From assembly GCF_001650495.1 (NCBI RefSeq), contig NZ_LWCS01000038.1, positions 1-57,930 on the forward strand: a stretch of 57,930 bases of DNA, given 5' to 3'. The notes below the pieces were generated by a model. The model had not been told where the DNA came from and made no database searches. It saw nothing but the letters and a program-made list of their open reading frames with translations. Below, piece after piece: positions 8,053 through 16,826 of the stretch. The translations under genes and the position numbers were made by a program. The DNA comes from Mycolicibacterium iranicum. GTDB lineage: Bacteria > Actinomycetota > Actinomycetes > Mycobacteriales > Mycobacteriaceae. Positions within the stretch are counted from its first letter, which is position 1. Every line of letters begins with the position of its first letter.

Positions 8053-8463
8053 TCACAGGGTGGCGATGAGCGGTCCGTTCTCCTGGCAGACCGTCTGCGG
8101 TGGGTTGCCCGTCGACGCACATCCGCGACCGGTCGCGATGTAGGTGCCGCCTGGACGGTACGGCTGGAAGAAGACCTGCGCGGGCAGGATGCCGCGCCCT
8201 TGCGTGCATTGACCCGCGCCGTCCGCGCCCTGCAGCTGGATGCAGGCCGCCGTCTCGAAGGTGGTGGCCCCGTCGCAGGCACCGACGTCGAGGGTGGCGG
8301 TGACCATGTCGGTGCCCGAGACGTTTACGACGCTGGGTGCGGACAACTCATAGTTGCAGCCCTCGCTGGCCGGTTGCGTCGGCTCTTGCTGCGCGCCTGC
8401 GATCGCTGTGGCGGATCCCAGCAGTGACGCGGCGGCGGCCAGTACGGCGAAGGTGCGGAGCAT
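8053..8463 (-). CDS. Secreted cysteine-containing protein
   Basis: 136 aa with a clear Sec signal peptide (hydrophobic ALAAAASLLGSATAIAG-type core) and likely cleavage after AGA near residue 24. The mature part is about 110 aa with six cysteines, consistent with disulfides outside the cell. There is no known enzyme motif. ATCGTA at 8470-8475 reads TACGAT on the coding strand, 6 nt before the ATG, so the mRNA may be leaderless. Confidence 0.75.
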   Translation of the reverse strand: MLRTFAVLAAAASLLGSATAIAGAQQEPTQPASEGCNYELSAPSVVNVSGTDMVTATLDVGACDGATTFETAACIQLQGADGAGQCTQGRGILPAQVFFQPYRPGGTYIATGRGCASTGNPPQTVCQENGPLIATL

Positions 8464-8512
8464 TCCTGGATCGTAGAGCAGTGCCGGGAACCGACACCGG
8501 CGATCGGCTGAG

Positions 8513-9619
8513 CTAGCGGACCTGCAGTGCGCTTAGCATTCCTGCGGCCGAGCGTGGCCAGGTGAACTGTTCTGCCCGTCGTCTCGCGGAGTGGCGCCGT
8601 TGGGACTCGGGCCGGGCCAGCAGCGTGGTGACGGCATGCGCGATGGCGCGGGGGTCGTTGTCGGCGGTCGCGCCGCTGTCGTGGGTGAGGATCTCGGCCA
8701 GCGCCGAGGTTCGCGAGACCACGGCGGGTGTGCCGCAGGCCAGCGCTTCCAGTGCCGCCAGGCCGAACGTCTCGTGTGGGCCCGGGGCCAGCGCGATGTC
8801 GGCGCTGGCCAAGATGCCGGCAACGGTGTCGCGACAGCCGATGTAGCCGGTGAAGTCGACCGGCAGTCGCCCTGCTTGCCGTTCGAGCCGGGCCCGCAGT
8901 GGTCCCTCCCCTACTACGACCAGTCTGGCGTCGACACCTGAATCACGTAGTGCGGCAATGGCATCGATACTCCGATGGGGGTGCTTTTCCACCGAGAGCC
9001 GTCCGCAGTGCACCAACAGGAGTTGGTCGGGCCCTGCCCACCGTTCGCGTACGGCGGCCGAACGCCAGCGGGGGTGGTACTGGTCGAGGTCGACTCCGAG
9101 GGGCACCGTCATGAGGTTGGTCGCGCCGATCCGGTCGAATTCCTCGCGGGCGAACGCGGTGGTGCACACCACGGCGTCGTAATTGGCCGCGGTGCGGCGG
9201 TTGGCCACGTCGGCGACCGCGCGGGCCACCGGCATCGGAAGTATCTGTGCGGCAAGGCGATCGAGCCGTTCATGGGAGATCATCACGGTGGACACGCCGT
9301 GTCGCTGTCCCCATGGTCCCAGGGACCGCAGGGTGAGCCGGTCGGAGACTTCGAGCGCGTCGGGCCGAAGCTGTTCCAGCAGTTCTGTCACGGGCCGTGG
9401 GTGCACTGCGCGATACCCGCCCGTGAACGGGATGAGGCGTGCGGGCAGGCTGACACGGACGACGCCCGATGGCAGTGTGGTCCACTCGTGATGCCGTCCG
9501 GGCACGATCAGGAAAACCTTGTGACCTGCGGCGCAGTACTCGGCCCCCAGTCGGTCCACGGCGGTGCGCAGTCCGCCCGAGCGCGGGCCGTAAAAGTTCG
9601 CCACCTGAACGACCCGCAT
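8513..9619 (-). CDS. GT4-family glycosyltransferase
   Basis: 368 aa from the ATG at 9619; the 21 extra upstream codons in frame look non-coding. GT-B fold: N-domain opens MRVVQVANFYGPRSGGLRT (glycine-rich acceptor loop), and the C-domain contains VVVGEGPLRARLERQ and the nucleotide-sugar signature PHETFGLAALEALACGTPAV with the E(x7)E pattern. These are retaining glycosyltransferases, often GDP-mannose dependent in mycobacterial PIM/LAM or glycolipid assembly. The donor and acceptor cannot be read from the sequence. Confidence 0.85.
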   Translation of the reverse strand: MRVVQVANFYGPRSGGLRTAVDRLGAEYCAAGHKVFLIVPGRHHEWTTLPSGVVRVSLPARLIPFTGGYRAVHPRPVTELLEQLRPDALEVSDRLTLRSLGPWGQRHGVSTVMISHERLDRLAAQILPMPVARAVADVANRRTAANYDAVVCTTAFAREEFDRIGATNLMTVPLGVDLDQYHPRWRSAAVRERWAGPDQLLLVHCGRLSVEKHPHRSIDAIAALRDSGVDARLVVVGEGPLRARLERQAGRLPVDFTGYIGCRDTVAGILASADIALAPGPHETFGLAALEALACGTPAVVSRTSALAEILTHDSGATADNDPRAIAHAVTTLLARPESQRRHSARRRAEQFTWPRSAAGMLSALQVR

Positions 9620-9721
9620 GGCTGCATCACAGCCTGTCGGGGTGTTCCCAGGGCAACGGCGAGTCAGCGGGTCGCTGAACAAGAGGTTGACGGTAGCCGT
9701 GGGCGCTCGCGCGAAGAACTG

Positions 9722-10681
9722 CTAACCCACGTGGGTGGCCAGCCAATCGAGCGTTCGCGTCCACGCATCGGCGGCGGCGGTCGGGTCGTAGCGGTCGCCG
9801 GTGTCGTTGAAGAAGGCGTGGTTGGCGCCGGGTTCGGTGACGAGCTCGTGCACGAGCCCGGCCTTCTCGAGCGCGGCTCTGGCGACGGGTTCGGTGGCGT
9901 TGACCCGTTGGTCGAGTTCGCCGTAGAAGCCGAGCACCGCGACGTCCTTGGACCCGGCGAAATCGGGGTTGTCCGGTGTCGGGCCGTAAAAGGGGAAGGC
10001 CGCGGCGAGTTCCGGGGTGCCTGCCGCCAGAAGTCGCCATACGAGACCTCCGCCCATGCAGAAGCCGATCGCGGCCACTTTGAGGCCGGGCGTCCGGTTC
10101 TGCACTTCGGCGATGCCCGACTTCAGGTCCGCGACCATATCCTCGGGTGCCCGGTTGCCGAGAGCAGCCGTCGCCTCGGCCGGATCGGCGAATGTCGCGG
10201 TACCCCCCTGCTCGGAGAGCAGATCGATCGCGAGGCTCGAATAGCCCGCCCCGGCCAGGCGGCCGGCCACCGATCGCGTCCAGTCGTTGAGGCCCTTGTT
10301 CTCGTGGATGACGAGGATCCCGCCGCGGGCGCTTTCTGCTTGACCATCTCCCGTCGCTCCGCTCGCCCCGGGGGCCCATGCGCCCTGCAGCTCCCCCTTC
10401 GGCCCGGCCCACGTGATAGGCGTGGTCGGAACCGCTTTGTCCATTCCGGGCGGCGGTCCGGCCGGCCCTGCTGTCGACGGCGCCGGTGACGGTGACTCGG
10501 TCGAGGCCGCCGTGCTCTCGGCTTGTTCCTTGTTCTGGCCGCACGCGGAGATCAGCGCGGTGGCGGCCGCCGTTCCGACGCCGAGCAGCGCAAGCCTGCG
10601 CAGTGCCTCCCGTCTGGACAGCAGCCCGTCCACATGGTCGGTGGCGATTTCTTCCGCGATGTAGCGCTGCAACGGCGTCAC
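9722..10681 (-). CDS. Exported dienelactone hydrolase family protein
   Basis: 319 aa. A twin-arginine-like stretch (SRREALRRLALLG, 22-34) and lipobox ALISAC (Cys47) indicate a lipoprotein exported to the cell envelope. A low-complexity Ser/Pro/Ala linker (about 53-85) follows. The alpha/beta-hydrolase domain has nucleophile Cys208 in GFCMGGG, Asp257 in GELDQR and His288 in GANHAF, the Cys-Asp-His triad typical of dienelactone hydrolases. The substrate is unknown. An unusual aspect is the roughly 20 cytoplasmic residues before the arginine pair. Divergent from the amidohydrolase operon. Confidence 0.85.
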   Translation of the reverse strand: MTPLQRYIAEEIATDHVDGLLSRREALRRLALLGVGTAAATALISACGQNKEQAESTAASTESPSPAPSTAGPAGPPPGMDKAVPTTPITWAGPKGELQGAWAPGASGATGDGQAESARGGILVIHENKGLNDWTRSVAGRLAGAGYSSLAIDLLSEQGGTATFADPAEATAALGNRAPEDMVADLKSGIAEVQNRTPGLKVAAIGFCMGGGLVWRLLAAGTPELAAAFPFYGPTPDNPDFAGSKDVAVLGFYGELDQRVNATEPVARAALEKAGLVHELVTEPGANHAFFNDTGDRYDPTAAADAWTRTLDWLATHVG

Positions 10682-10755
10682 GACTCAAACGTACGCGCCT
10701 CTGCCCAGCGCATCGCCAAGAGTAGACAGACGCGAAAATCTGTTCACCGATTTCG

Positions 10756-10784
10756 TTGACACGTGACTTCGCGGACTGTTCGAT
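10756..10784 (+). promoter_or_regulatory. Putative SigA promoter of the amidohydrolase operon
   Basis: TTGACA (10756-10761), 17 nt, then TTCGAT (10779-10784), with the GTG start only 6 nt downstream and no Shine-Dalgarno. This suggests leaderless initiation at 10791. The -10 is imperfect. Confidence 0.4.
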
Positions 10785-10790
10785 GATGCT

Positions 10791-12593
10791 GTGACATACG
10801 ACACGATCATCCGCAACGGTCGCTGGTTCGACGGCACGGGCGCCCCGTCCGCGGTGCGCACCATCGGTATCCGGGACGGGCACGTCGCCGCCATCGCCGA
10901 TGGTGAGCTCGACGACGCCGGCTGCTCGCAGGTGATCGACGCCGAGGGCAAGTGGGTGCTGCCCGGCATGCTCGACATCCACACCCATTACGACGTCGAG
11001 GTGCTCGGTGGACCTTCACTGTCGGAGTCGCTGCGGCACGGAGTGACCACGGTGCTGCTCGGGTCGTGCTCGCTGTCGACGGTGTACGTCGACAGCCTGG
11101 ACGCCGGCGACATCTTCGGAAGGGTCGAAGCCATTCCCCGTGAACACGTCATCGCCGCTGTCGATCAGCACAAGACCTGGTCCAACGGTGAGGAGTACAT
11201 CGCCGCGCTCGAATCCCGTCCGCTCGGCCCCAACGTCGCGGCGTTCATCGGCCACTCCGACATGCGGGCGGCGACGATGGGACTCGATCGTGCTACTCGA
11301 AAGGACGAGCGTCCGAGCAGAGGTGAGCAGGTGCAGATGGAGCAGATGCTCACCGAGGCGTTGCGGGCCGGGTTCGTCGGAATGTCCTCACAGCAACTGC
11401 TTTTCGACAAACTGGACGGCGATGTCTGCCGCTCACGAACCTTGCCCTCCACCCACGCGAAACCGCGCGAACTGCGACGACTGAAGGCGCTGCTGCGCCG
11501 GTCCGGACGGGTCCTGCAGTCCGGTCCCGACATCGAGAATCCGCTCAACATCGCCTCGCAGGTGTTCCAGTCTCTGGGCATCATCCGGAATCCGCTCAAG
11601 ACGAGCCTGCTGTCAGCCGCCGACGTCAAGTCCAATCCGTTCGCGGTGAAACTCATGGGACCTCTTGCGCGCCTTGCCAACCGGTTCGGCGGCGATTTCC
11701 GATGGCAGCACCTGCCGGTGCCGTTCGAGGTGTACGCCGACGGCATCGACCTCGTCATTTTCGAGGAATTCGGGTCGGGAGCGGCCGCACTGCACCTCAA
11801 AGACGAGGTGGAGCGCAACGACCTGCTGCGTGACGAGAACTACCGCCGCGCCTTCCGTAAGGACTACGACGCGAAGTTCGGGATGCGGGTATGGCATCGC
11901 GATTTCTTCGACGCGACGATCGTCGCCTGCCCCGACGCCTCGGTCATCGGAAAGTCGTTCGGCGAGGTCGGCCGCTGCCGTGGTGGTGTACATCCGGTCG
12001 ACGCTTTCCTCGATCTGGTGCTCGAGCACGGCAAATCACTACGTTGGCGCACCACGATTTCCAACCATCGCCCCGAGGTCCTCAAGAAGCTGGCATGCGA
12101 TCCCGGCATCCAGATGGGCTTCTCCGACGCAGGTGCGCACCTACGCAACATGGCGTTCTACAACATGGGTCTGCGCCTGCTGCGTCACGTGCGGGATTCG
12201 GGGCGGGCCGGGCAACCGTTCATGACCGTCGAACAGGCGGTGCACCGGCTGACCGGTGAGCTGGCCGACTGGTACCGGATCGACGCCGGCCACCTTCGCC
12301 TCGGCGATCGCGCCGACATCGTCATCCTCGACCCCGAGCGGCTCGACGCGACGCTCGACGACTACGCAGAGGAAATTGTGGACCAGTACGGCGGACTGTC
12401 GCGGATGGTGAACCGCAACGACCAGACCGTGACGGCGGTGTTCGTCGGCGGCGCCGCGGTATTCCTCGACGGAGAACTCACACCCGCGGTGGGATCGCAA
12501 CGCACAGGCCGTTTTCTGCGCGCAGCCCACAAGGCCCCGGCGCTTGCCTCACGGCCCCAGGCACAGGAGGAGGTGCTCGCACATGTCGGTTGA
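10791..12593 (+). CDS. Amidohydrolase, N-acyl-D-amino-acid deacylase family
   Basis: 600 aa from GTG. Metal-dependent amidohydrolase: VLPGMLDIHTHYD gives the first metal histidines H64 and H66, the FIGHSDMR strand is central, and MGFSDAGAHLRNM supplies the late catalytic Asp. The C-terminal strand LRLGDRADIVILDPERL completes the split beta-sandwich. Members deacylate N-acyl-D-amino acids or open cyclic amides. It is the first gene of a three-gene unit; the next gene's ATG lies 11 nt inside its end. Confidence 0.85.
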   Translation: MTYDTIIRNGRWFDGTGAPSAVRTIGIRDGHVAAIADGELDDAGCSQVIDAEGKWVLPGMLDIHTHYDVEVLGGPSLSESLRHGVTTVLLGSCSLSTVYVDSLDAGDIFGRVEAIPREHVIAAVDQHKTWSNGEEYIAALESRPLGPNVAAFIGHSDMRAATMGLDRATRKDERPSRGEQVQMEQMLTEALRAGFVGMSSQQLLFDKLDGDVCRSRTLPSTHAKPRELRRLKALLRRSGRVLQSGPDIENPLNIASQVFQSLGIIRNPLKTSLLSAADVKSNPFAVKLMGPLARLANRFGGDFRWQHLPVPFEVYADGIDLVIFEEFGSGAAALHLKDEVERNDLLRDENYRRAFRKDYDAKFGMRVWHRDFFDATIVACPDASVIGKSFGEVGRCRGGVHPVDAFLDLVLEHGKSLRWRTTISNHRPEVLKKLACDPGIQMGFSDAGAHLRNMAFYNMGLRLLRHVRDSGRAGQPFMTVEQAVHRLTGELADWYRIDAGHLRLGDRADIVILDPERLDATLDDYAEEIVDQYGGLSRMVNRNDQTVTAVFVGGAAVFLDGELTPAVGSQRTGRFLRAAHKAPALASRPQAQEEVLAHVG

Positions 12594-13053
12594 CCAGATG
12601 GATCGGACGGGCGAGGCCGAGGCGGCCGTCCACGGCATGTGGGAGGCGCTCTCGGCGCGCGATTGGGACGCGCTGAAGACCTTCCTGGCGCCGGAGTGCA
12701 TCTACCTGGACATGCCGGTGGGACCGTCGGCCGCCGCGCGGGGTCCCGAGGACATCGTCAAGCGCCTCAAGATCGGCATCGAACCGCTGGCCTCGTATCA
12801 GAACTTCACGGGCCTGATGGTCAGCAATGGCGTCGATGTCATGTACGAGCACCACGAGGAATGGCATTGGACCACAGGCGAATCCGCTGTCCTGCAATTC
12901 GTCACGGTGCATCGCGTCGAGGGCGGCAGAATCACCCTGTGGAAGGACTACTGGGATATGGCGGCCTTGGCCAACCACGCCCCACCCACCTGGTTGGCCG
13001 ATTTCGCCAACGCCGACATGTCGTGGGTGTTCGACGCGACCGGACTGGTTTGA
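12583..13053 (+). CDS. SnoaL/NTF2-like protein (limonene-epoxide hydrolase type fold)
   Basis: 156 aa from ATG 12583, preceded by AGGAGG inside the upstream gene. A cone-shaped NTF2 fold is predicted: helix AVHGMWEALSARDWDALKTFL, then EDIVKRLKIGI, then FVTVHRVEGGRITLWKDYWDM. Such proteins act as small hydrolases, isomerases or ligand binders. It sits between two related amidohydrolases with coupled spacing, so it probably acts on the same substrate or product. Confidence 0.85.
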   Translation: MSVDQMDRTGEAEAAVHGMWEALSARDWDALKTFLAPECIYLDMPVGPSAAARGPEDIVKRLKIGIEPLASYQNFTGLMVSNGVDVMYEHHEEWHWTTGESAVLQFVTVHRVEGGRITLWKDYWDMAALANHAPPTWLADFANADMSWVFDATGLV

Positions 13054-13063
13054 GGAGGAACCC

Positions 13064-14833
13064 ATGCTCGACGTGAAGATCACCGGTGGAACCGTGGTGG
13101 ACGGAACCGGCGCCGACCGGTTTCGCGCGGACATCGGCATCAAGGACGGCCGAATCGTCGAGGTCCGCCGCCGCAGTGAATCCGGGGTGGACGACGCCGG
13201 CCTGCAGACCGAGGCGGCGCAGGAGATCGACGCGACGGGACGCATCGTCGCCCCCGGATTCGTCGACGTCCACACCCATTACGACGGACAGGTCAGCTGG
13301 GATGCAACGCTGGAACCGTCCAGCCTGCATGGGGTCACCACGGTGGTCAGCGGCAACTGCGGCGTCGGTTTCGCGCCAGTACGGCCGGGCAAGGAGCAGT
13401 GGCTGATCGAGCTGATGGAGGGCGTCGAGGACATCCCGGGCTCCGCGCTCGCCGAAGGGATCACCTGGGAATGGGAGAGCTTTCCGGAATACCTCGACGC
13501 GATCGGCAGGCGTGAACTCGCCATCGACTACGGCACGCAGATCGCCCACAGCGCGGTCCGCGGCTACGTGATGGGCGACCGGGGCGCGCGCAACGAAGAC
13601 GCCACGGCGGAGGACATCGATGCGATGGCGCGCCTGGTGCGAGAGGGCATCGAGGCTGGGGCACTCGGCTTTTCGACGTCGCGCACCGAAGCGCACCGCG
13701 CCCTCGACGGCACCGTGATGCCGGGAACCTACGCCGTCGAGGCCGAACTGCTGGGTCTCGGCCGTGCGATGGCCGCAGGTGGTCAAGCGGTCTTCGAGTG
13801 TTCGCCCGCGGGTACCGCAGGTGAGAACGACGCCGCGTCACTGACCGAACTCGACCTGCTCACTCGCATCGCCGAGGACATCGACCGCCCCGTATCCTTC
13901 ACGCTGCTGCAGACCGGTGGGGCTCCGACGCTCTACCGCGAACAGCTCGACCGGATCGGGAAGGCCCACGACAACGGGATCGGGGTGTACGGCCAGTTCG
14001 CTGCGCGACCGTTCGGAATGCTGTTCGGCTTCCCTGGCTATCACGCCTTCACCCACCGGCCGACCTATCGGGCACTGAAGGCGAAATACGGAACCGACGA
14101 GCTCGCCGCGAAGCTGGCCGAACCGGCGGTGCGCGCGGCAATACTGGCCGAGGACGATCTGCCGCCGCAGCCGGTGCCGATGTTCGACGCTCTGTTCGCG
14201 CTGGTGCAGAACGCCCTCGACCGCATCTATCCGATGGGGAATCCGCCCGACTACGAACCGACTCCGGACATGACGGTGGCCGCGATCGCGGAGCGCACCG
14301 GCAGCGACCCCCTGGCGACGCTGTACGACCTCATGCTCGAGGACAACGCGACCGCGATGCTGATGCTGCCGTTCTTCAACTACGCCGACGGCAACCACGA
14401 CGCCATCTACGAGATGATGTCGCATCCCGGCACAGTGTCGGGCCTGTCCGACGGCGGAGCCCACTGCGGTCTGATCTGCGACGCCTCCTACCCCACCTTC
14501 CTGCTCACGCACTGGGCGCGCGACCGGCACCGCGGTCCGAAGTTCTCGCTCGAGACGGTGGTGCGCAAGCAGACCCTCGATACCGCAACGCTTTTCGGGC
14601 TGTCGGACCGGGGCGTGATCGCGGTGGGCAAGAAGGCCGACATCAACGTCATCGACATGGACGCGCTTTGTTTGGATGTGCCCCGGATGGTCTACGACCT
14701 GCCCGCGGGCGGGCGCAGGCTCATCCAGGGCGCCGCCGGTTACGACGCCACGGTCGTCAGCGGTGTGGTGACGCGGCGCCACGGGGTTGACACCGGCGCC
14801 AGGCCTGGGCGGCTGCTGCGTGGAGTCCGTTAG
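13064..14833 (+). CDS. Amidohydrolase, D-aminoacylase family (second paralogue)
   Basis: 589 aa. GAGGAGG overlaps the upstream stop codon and lies 5 nt before ATG 13064, so translation is coupled. IVAPGFVDVHTHYDGQ gives metal ligands H70 and H72; later motifs include FECSPAG and GLSDGGAHCGLICD with the catalytic Asp. It is a paralogue of the 10791 gene and probably has a different acyl or amide specificity. The 4-nt stop-to-stop overlap with the convergent SRPBCC gene leaves no room for a conventional terminator. Confidence 0.87.
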   Translation: MLDVKITGGTVVDGTGADRFRADIGIKDGRIVEVRRRSESGVDDAGLQTEAAQEIDATGRIVAPGFVDVHTHYDGQVSWDATLEPSSLHGVTTVVSGNCGVGFAPVRPGKEQWLIELMEGVEDIPGSALAEGITWEWESFPEYLDAIGRRELAIDYGTQIAHSAVRGYVMGDRGARNEDATAEDIDAMARLVREGIEAGALGFSTSRTEAHRALDGTVMPGTYAVEAELLGLGRAMAAGGQAVFECSPAGTAGENDAASLTELDLLTRIAEDIDRPVSFTLLQTGGAPTLYREQLDRIGKAHDNGIGVYGQFAARPFGMLFGFPGYHAFTHRPTYRALKAKYGTDELAAKLAEPAVRAAILAEDDLPPQPVPMFDALFALVQNALDRIYPMGNPPDYEPTPDMTVAAIAERTGSDPLATLYDLMLEDNATAMLMLPFFNYADGNHDAIYEMMSHPGTVSGLSDGGAHCGLICDASYPTFLLTHWARDRHRGPKFSLETVVRKQTLDTATLFGLSDRGVIAVGKKADINVIDMDALCLDVPRMVYDLPAGGRRLIQGAAGYDATVVSGVVTRRHGVDTGARPGRLLRGVR

Positions 14834-15315
14834 GACGCCAGCAGGTCGTCGATCTGGTTGATCGCAGCCGACGTGCCTTCGACCACGCCCATATCCAGGA
14901 CCATCTGCAAATCTTCGGCGCTCGCATAGGTGCTTACGAAGGTCGCGCGGGTCCCACCGTCCTGCTCGATGAACGTGAAGACGTTCTTCGACACAGGCAT
15001 GTTCGGGTTGGGGTTGAGGTCGGCGTCGGCGAAGCCGTTGGCGAAGCTGAAGCTGTTCGGCTCGTCGACCGTTTCGATGTCCCAGTAACCGCCGTGCTTG
15101 TCGCCTTCAGGCCCGGTCATGAAGTACGTCACGCGGCCCCCGGGACGCAGGTCGTGGTCGACCACCGTAGCCGGGTATTCCGGTGGGCCCCAAATCTTCT
15201 CAAGCTGGCGAGGGTCGGCGTAGACTCGCCAGACTCTGGCGGGGGGCACGGCGAACTCGGCGATGATGGTCAGGGTCCGGTTGTCCAGATCGTGCTTGGC
15301 TTCCGTTACGGGCAT
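14830..15315 (-). CDS. AHSA1/SRPBCC domain protein
   Basis: 161 aa from ATG 15315. A GTG two codons upstream lies too close to the AGGAGG. START-type fold: LTIIAEFAVPPARVWRVYAD, then IWGPPEYPATVV and the terminal helix SAAINQIDDLLAS. It starts 2 nt after the stop of the ArsR gene, so the pair is translationally coupled. ArsR-SRPBCC pairs of this type are common in actinobacteria; the SRPBCC protein probably binds a small hydrophobic ligand. The ligand is unknown. Confidence 0.87.
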   Translation of the reverse strand: MPVTEAKHDLDNRTLTIIAEFAVPPARVWRVYADPRQLEKIWGPPEYPATVVDHDLRPGGRVTYFMTGPEGDKHGGYWDIETVDEPNSFSFANGFADADLNPNPNMPVSKNVFTFIEQDGGTRATFVSTYASAEDLQMVLDMGVVEGTSAAINQIDDLLAS

Positions 15316-15317
15316 GG

Positions 15318-15665
15318 TCACTCCTCCTGGTCTGAGTCCTGATCGGTCGATGCGATGAGTTCGTCGATGCGTGCGACGCGACCGCGCCAGATCTGCTCCA
15401 GCTCGGTGAGTAGCGACGCCACCGACCTCACGGCCGCCACGTCGCCGCTGGCCAACTGCTCGCGGCCGTGTCGCCGCTTGGTGAGCAGGCCGGCCTTGTC
15501 CAACACGGCGACGTGCTTTTGCACAGCGGCAAAGCTCATGTCGTACTTCGCCGCGAGCGTGGAGACCGAGTGCTCGCCTCCCAGTACCCGGCGCATGATG
15601 TCGCGCCGCGTGCGATCGGAGAGCGCGTGGAACAACGCGTCGGCGCGTTCCTCGTCCTCGATCAC
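15318..15665 (-). CDS. ArsR-family HTH transcriptional regulator
   Basis: 115 aa from GTG 15665. A longer form from TTG 15680 would start inside the palindromic operator, which makes it unlikely. The winged helix is clear: ALFHALSDRTRRDIMRRVL, then HSVSTLAAKYDMSFAAVQKH as recognition helix, then GLLTKRRHGRE wing. No cysteine metal site is present, so it should sense a non-metal ligand or act by autoregulation. It is cotranscribed with the SRPBCC gene, and the operator lies immediately upstream. Confidence 0.88.
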   Translation of the reverse strand: MIEDEERADALFHALSDRTRRDIMRRVLGGEHSVSTLAAKYDMSFAAVQKHVAVLDKAGLLTKRRHGREQLASGDVAAVRSVASLLTELEQIWRGRVARIDELIASTDQDSDQEE

Positions 15666-15670
15666 CCCAT

Positions 15671-15698
15671 CAACATACAACCAAATGGTTGTATGTTG
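15671..15698. promoter_or_regulatory. Perfect 13-bp inverted repeat, ArsR operator candidate
   Basis: Arms CAACATACAACCA (15671-15683) and TGGTTGTATGTTG (15686-15698) are perfect reverse complements around a 2-nt AA centre. The core ACAACCA-N2-TGGTTGT matches the type of site bound by ArsR proteins paired with SRPBCC genes. It lies 6 nt upstream of the chosen ArsR start. No T-run follows, so it is unlikely to be a terminator. Confidence 0.75.
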
Positions 15699-16808
15699 TC
15701 AAGGCTGTAGTTCGTAGACCCGGCCGGCGTTCTGGTGGGCGATCAGGTCGACCACCCGGATCGCGTCGGACTCGCGCCACTCACCCGCGTCGACGAAGGT
15801 TTGCAGTACGCGGGCGATTCCGTTGCGCCACAGGCGGGCTCCGAGATAGTGCAGCTCGGCGGGTCCGTAGCCGTCGGAGGAGTACAGAATCTTGCGGAAC
15901 GGCGCCATCTCGAGCAGTCGACCGATGAATGCGGTCGAGCGGGCGCCGAGGTAGTTGATGGACAGTCCCCCGTCGAGATAGACGTTGTTGAATGCCTGCG
16001 CCAGGTAGCCGGCTTCGCGCTCGTAGGGATAGCAGTGCAACAGCATCACCGGGGTCTGACCGCTGATGCGTAAGAATTCCAGCAGGTGAAGGGGATTGGC
16101 GGCATTCAGGTCGCAGTCGCGGTCCCCGAAACCGACGTGGAACTGCAGCGGCTTGCCCAGCCTTAGCGCCCTGTGTAAACCGAAGCGAAGCAGAACCCGG
16201 TCCGTCAGCCGGGTGCCTCCGGCTTCGCGCCACCGCGCAGCGGCCTGCCGGACTTCGGCCACTGACGGTTCGGAGAGATCTCCGGTGAAACCGCCGCGGT
16301 AGGCGAGCACCGACTTCGTGGCGACCGCGGTGCGGGTGCGCCGCCAGAGGACTTCGTCGAATGCCGCGGCGTAATCCCCCGTCGCTCGGGCGGCTTCTTC
16401 GGCCACTGTCTCCAGCCGGACCACCTCGTGCACCCGGCCGGCGTCTAATTCGGTGAATTCCCCCAGATCAGCGACCCCCGCCGCAAATCCGGTGTCAACC
16501 AACCAATCCGAGACGTCGGCACTGGCGAGCAACCGCCGTGCCAGATCTGCTGCCGGGATCGCGCTGCGCGCAGCCCAGTACGAGTCTGGGTCGGTATGCG
16601 GTTCGAGGCCGATCGCCGGGGCGCAGTGCGCTCGGATCGCGAACCCGAGCTGGGTGTCGAACGCGGTATCGAAGTCGGCGAGTGGTTCGGTGTTGGCCTC
16701 GTTGAGCGCATTCTCGAATCGCGAGCGCTTCACCGGGTTGAGCCAGCAGCCGTGCACATGATGGTCGATCAGTGGCACCGTCTCGACATGTTCGCGCAGC
16801 GCCGTCAT
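15699..16808 (-). CDS. Amidohydrolase-2 family protein next to glnA3 (FluG N-domain-like)
   Basis: 369 aa TIM-barrel amidohydrolase. Early metal motif LIDHHVHGCW (13-22), central LQFHVGFGD, then MLLHCYPY, and late ILYSSDGYGPAELHYLGA. This is the family found as the N-terminal half of FluG-type glutamine-synthetase fusions. It starts 18 nt after glnA3, so it is in the same operon. A likely role is hydrolysis of a gamma-glutamyl or related amide connected with GlnA3 chemistry. From memory this corresponds to Rv1879 of M. tuberculosis. Confidence 0.85.
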   Translation of the reverse strand: MTALREHVETVPLIDHHVHGCWLNPVKRSRFENALNEANTEPLADFDTAFDTQLGFAIRAHCAPAIGLEPHTDPDSYWAARSAIPAADLARRLLASADVSDWLVDTGFAAGVADLGEFTELDAGRVHEVVRLETVAEEAARATGDYAAAFDEVLWRRTRTAVATKSVLAYRGGFTGDLSEPSVAEVRQAAARWREAGGTRLTDRVLLRFGLHRALRLGKPLQFHVGFGDRDCDLNAANPLHLLEFLRISGQTPVMLLHCYPYEREAGYLAQAFNNVYLDGGLSINYLGARSTAFIGRLLEMAPFRKILYSSDGYGPAELHYLGARLWRNGIARVLQTFVDAGEWRESDAIRVVDLIAHQNAGRVYELQP

Positions 16809-16826
16809 TCACACACTCCCGGACAT

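Noticed and set aside
6189..8282. 697-aa open frame on the minus strand across cyp124
   Set aside because: It runs antisense to a well-supported P450 gene and the membrane gene; its product is arginine-rich frame-shadow sequence typical of high-GC DNA with no family motif.
9627..10988. 453-aa minus-strand frame spanning the dienelactone hydrolase
   Set aside because: It overlaps the dienelactone hydrolase in another frame and has no domain signature; its composition is that of a shadow.
15671..15698. Inverted repeat as a terminator of the glnA3-amidohydrolase operon
   Set aside because: AT-rich arms with only a 2-nt loop cannot form a useful RNA hairpin, there is no U-run, and the core fits ArsR binding.
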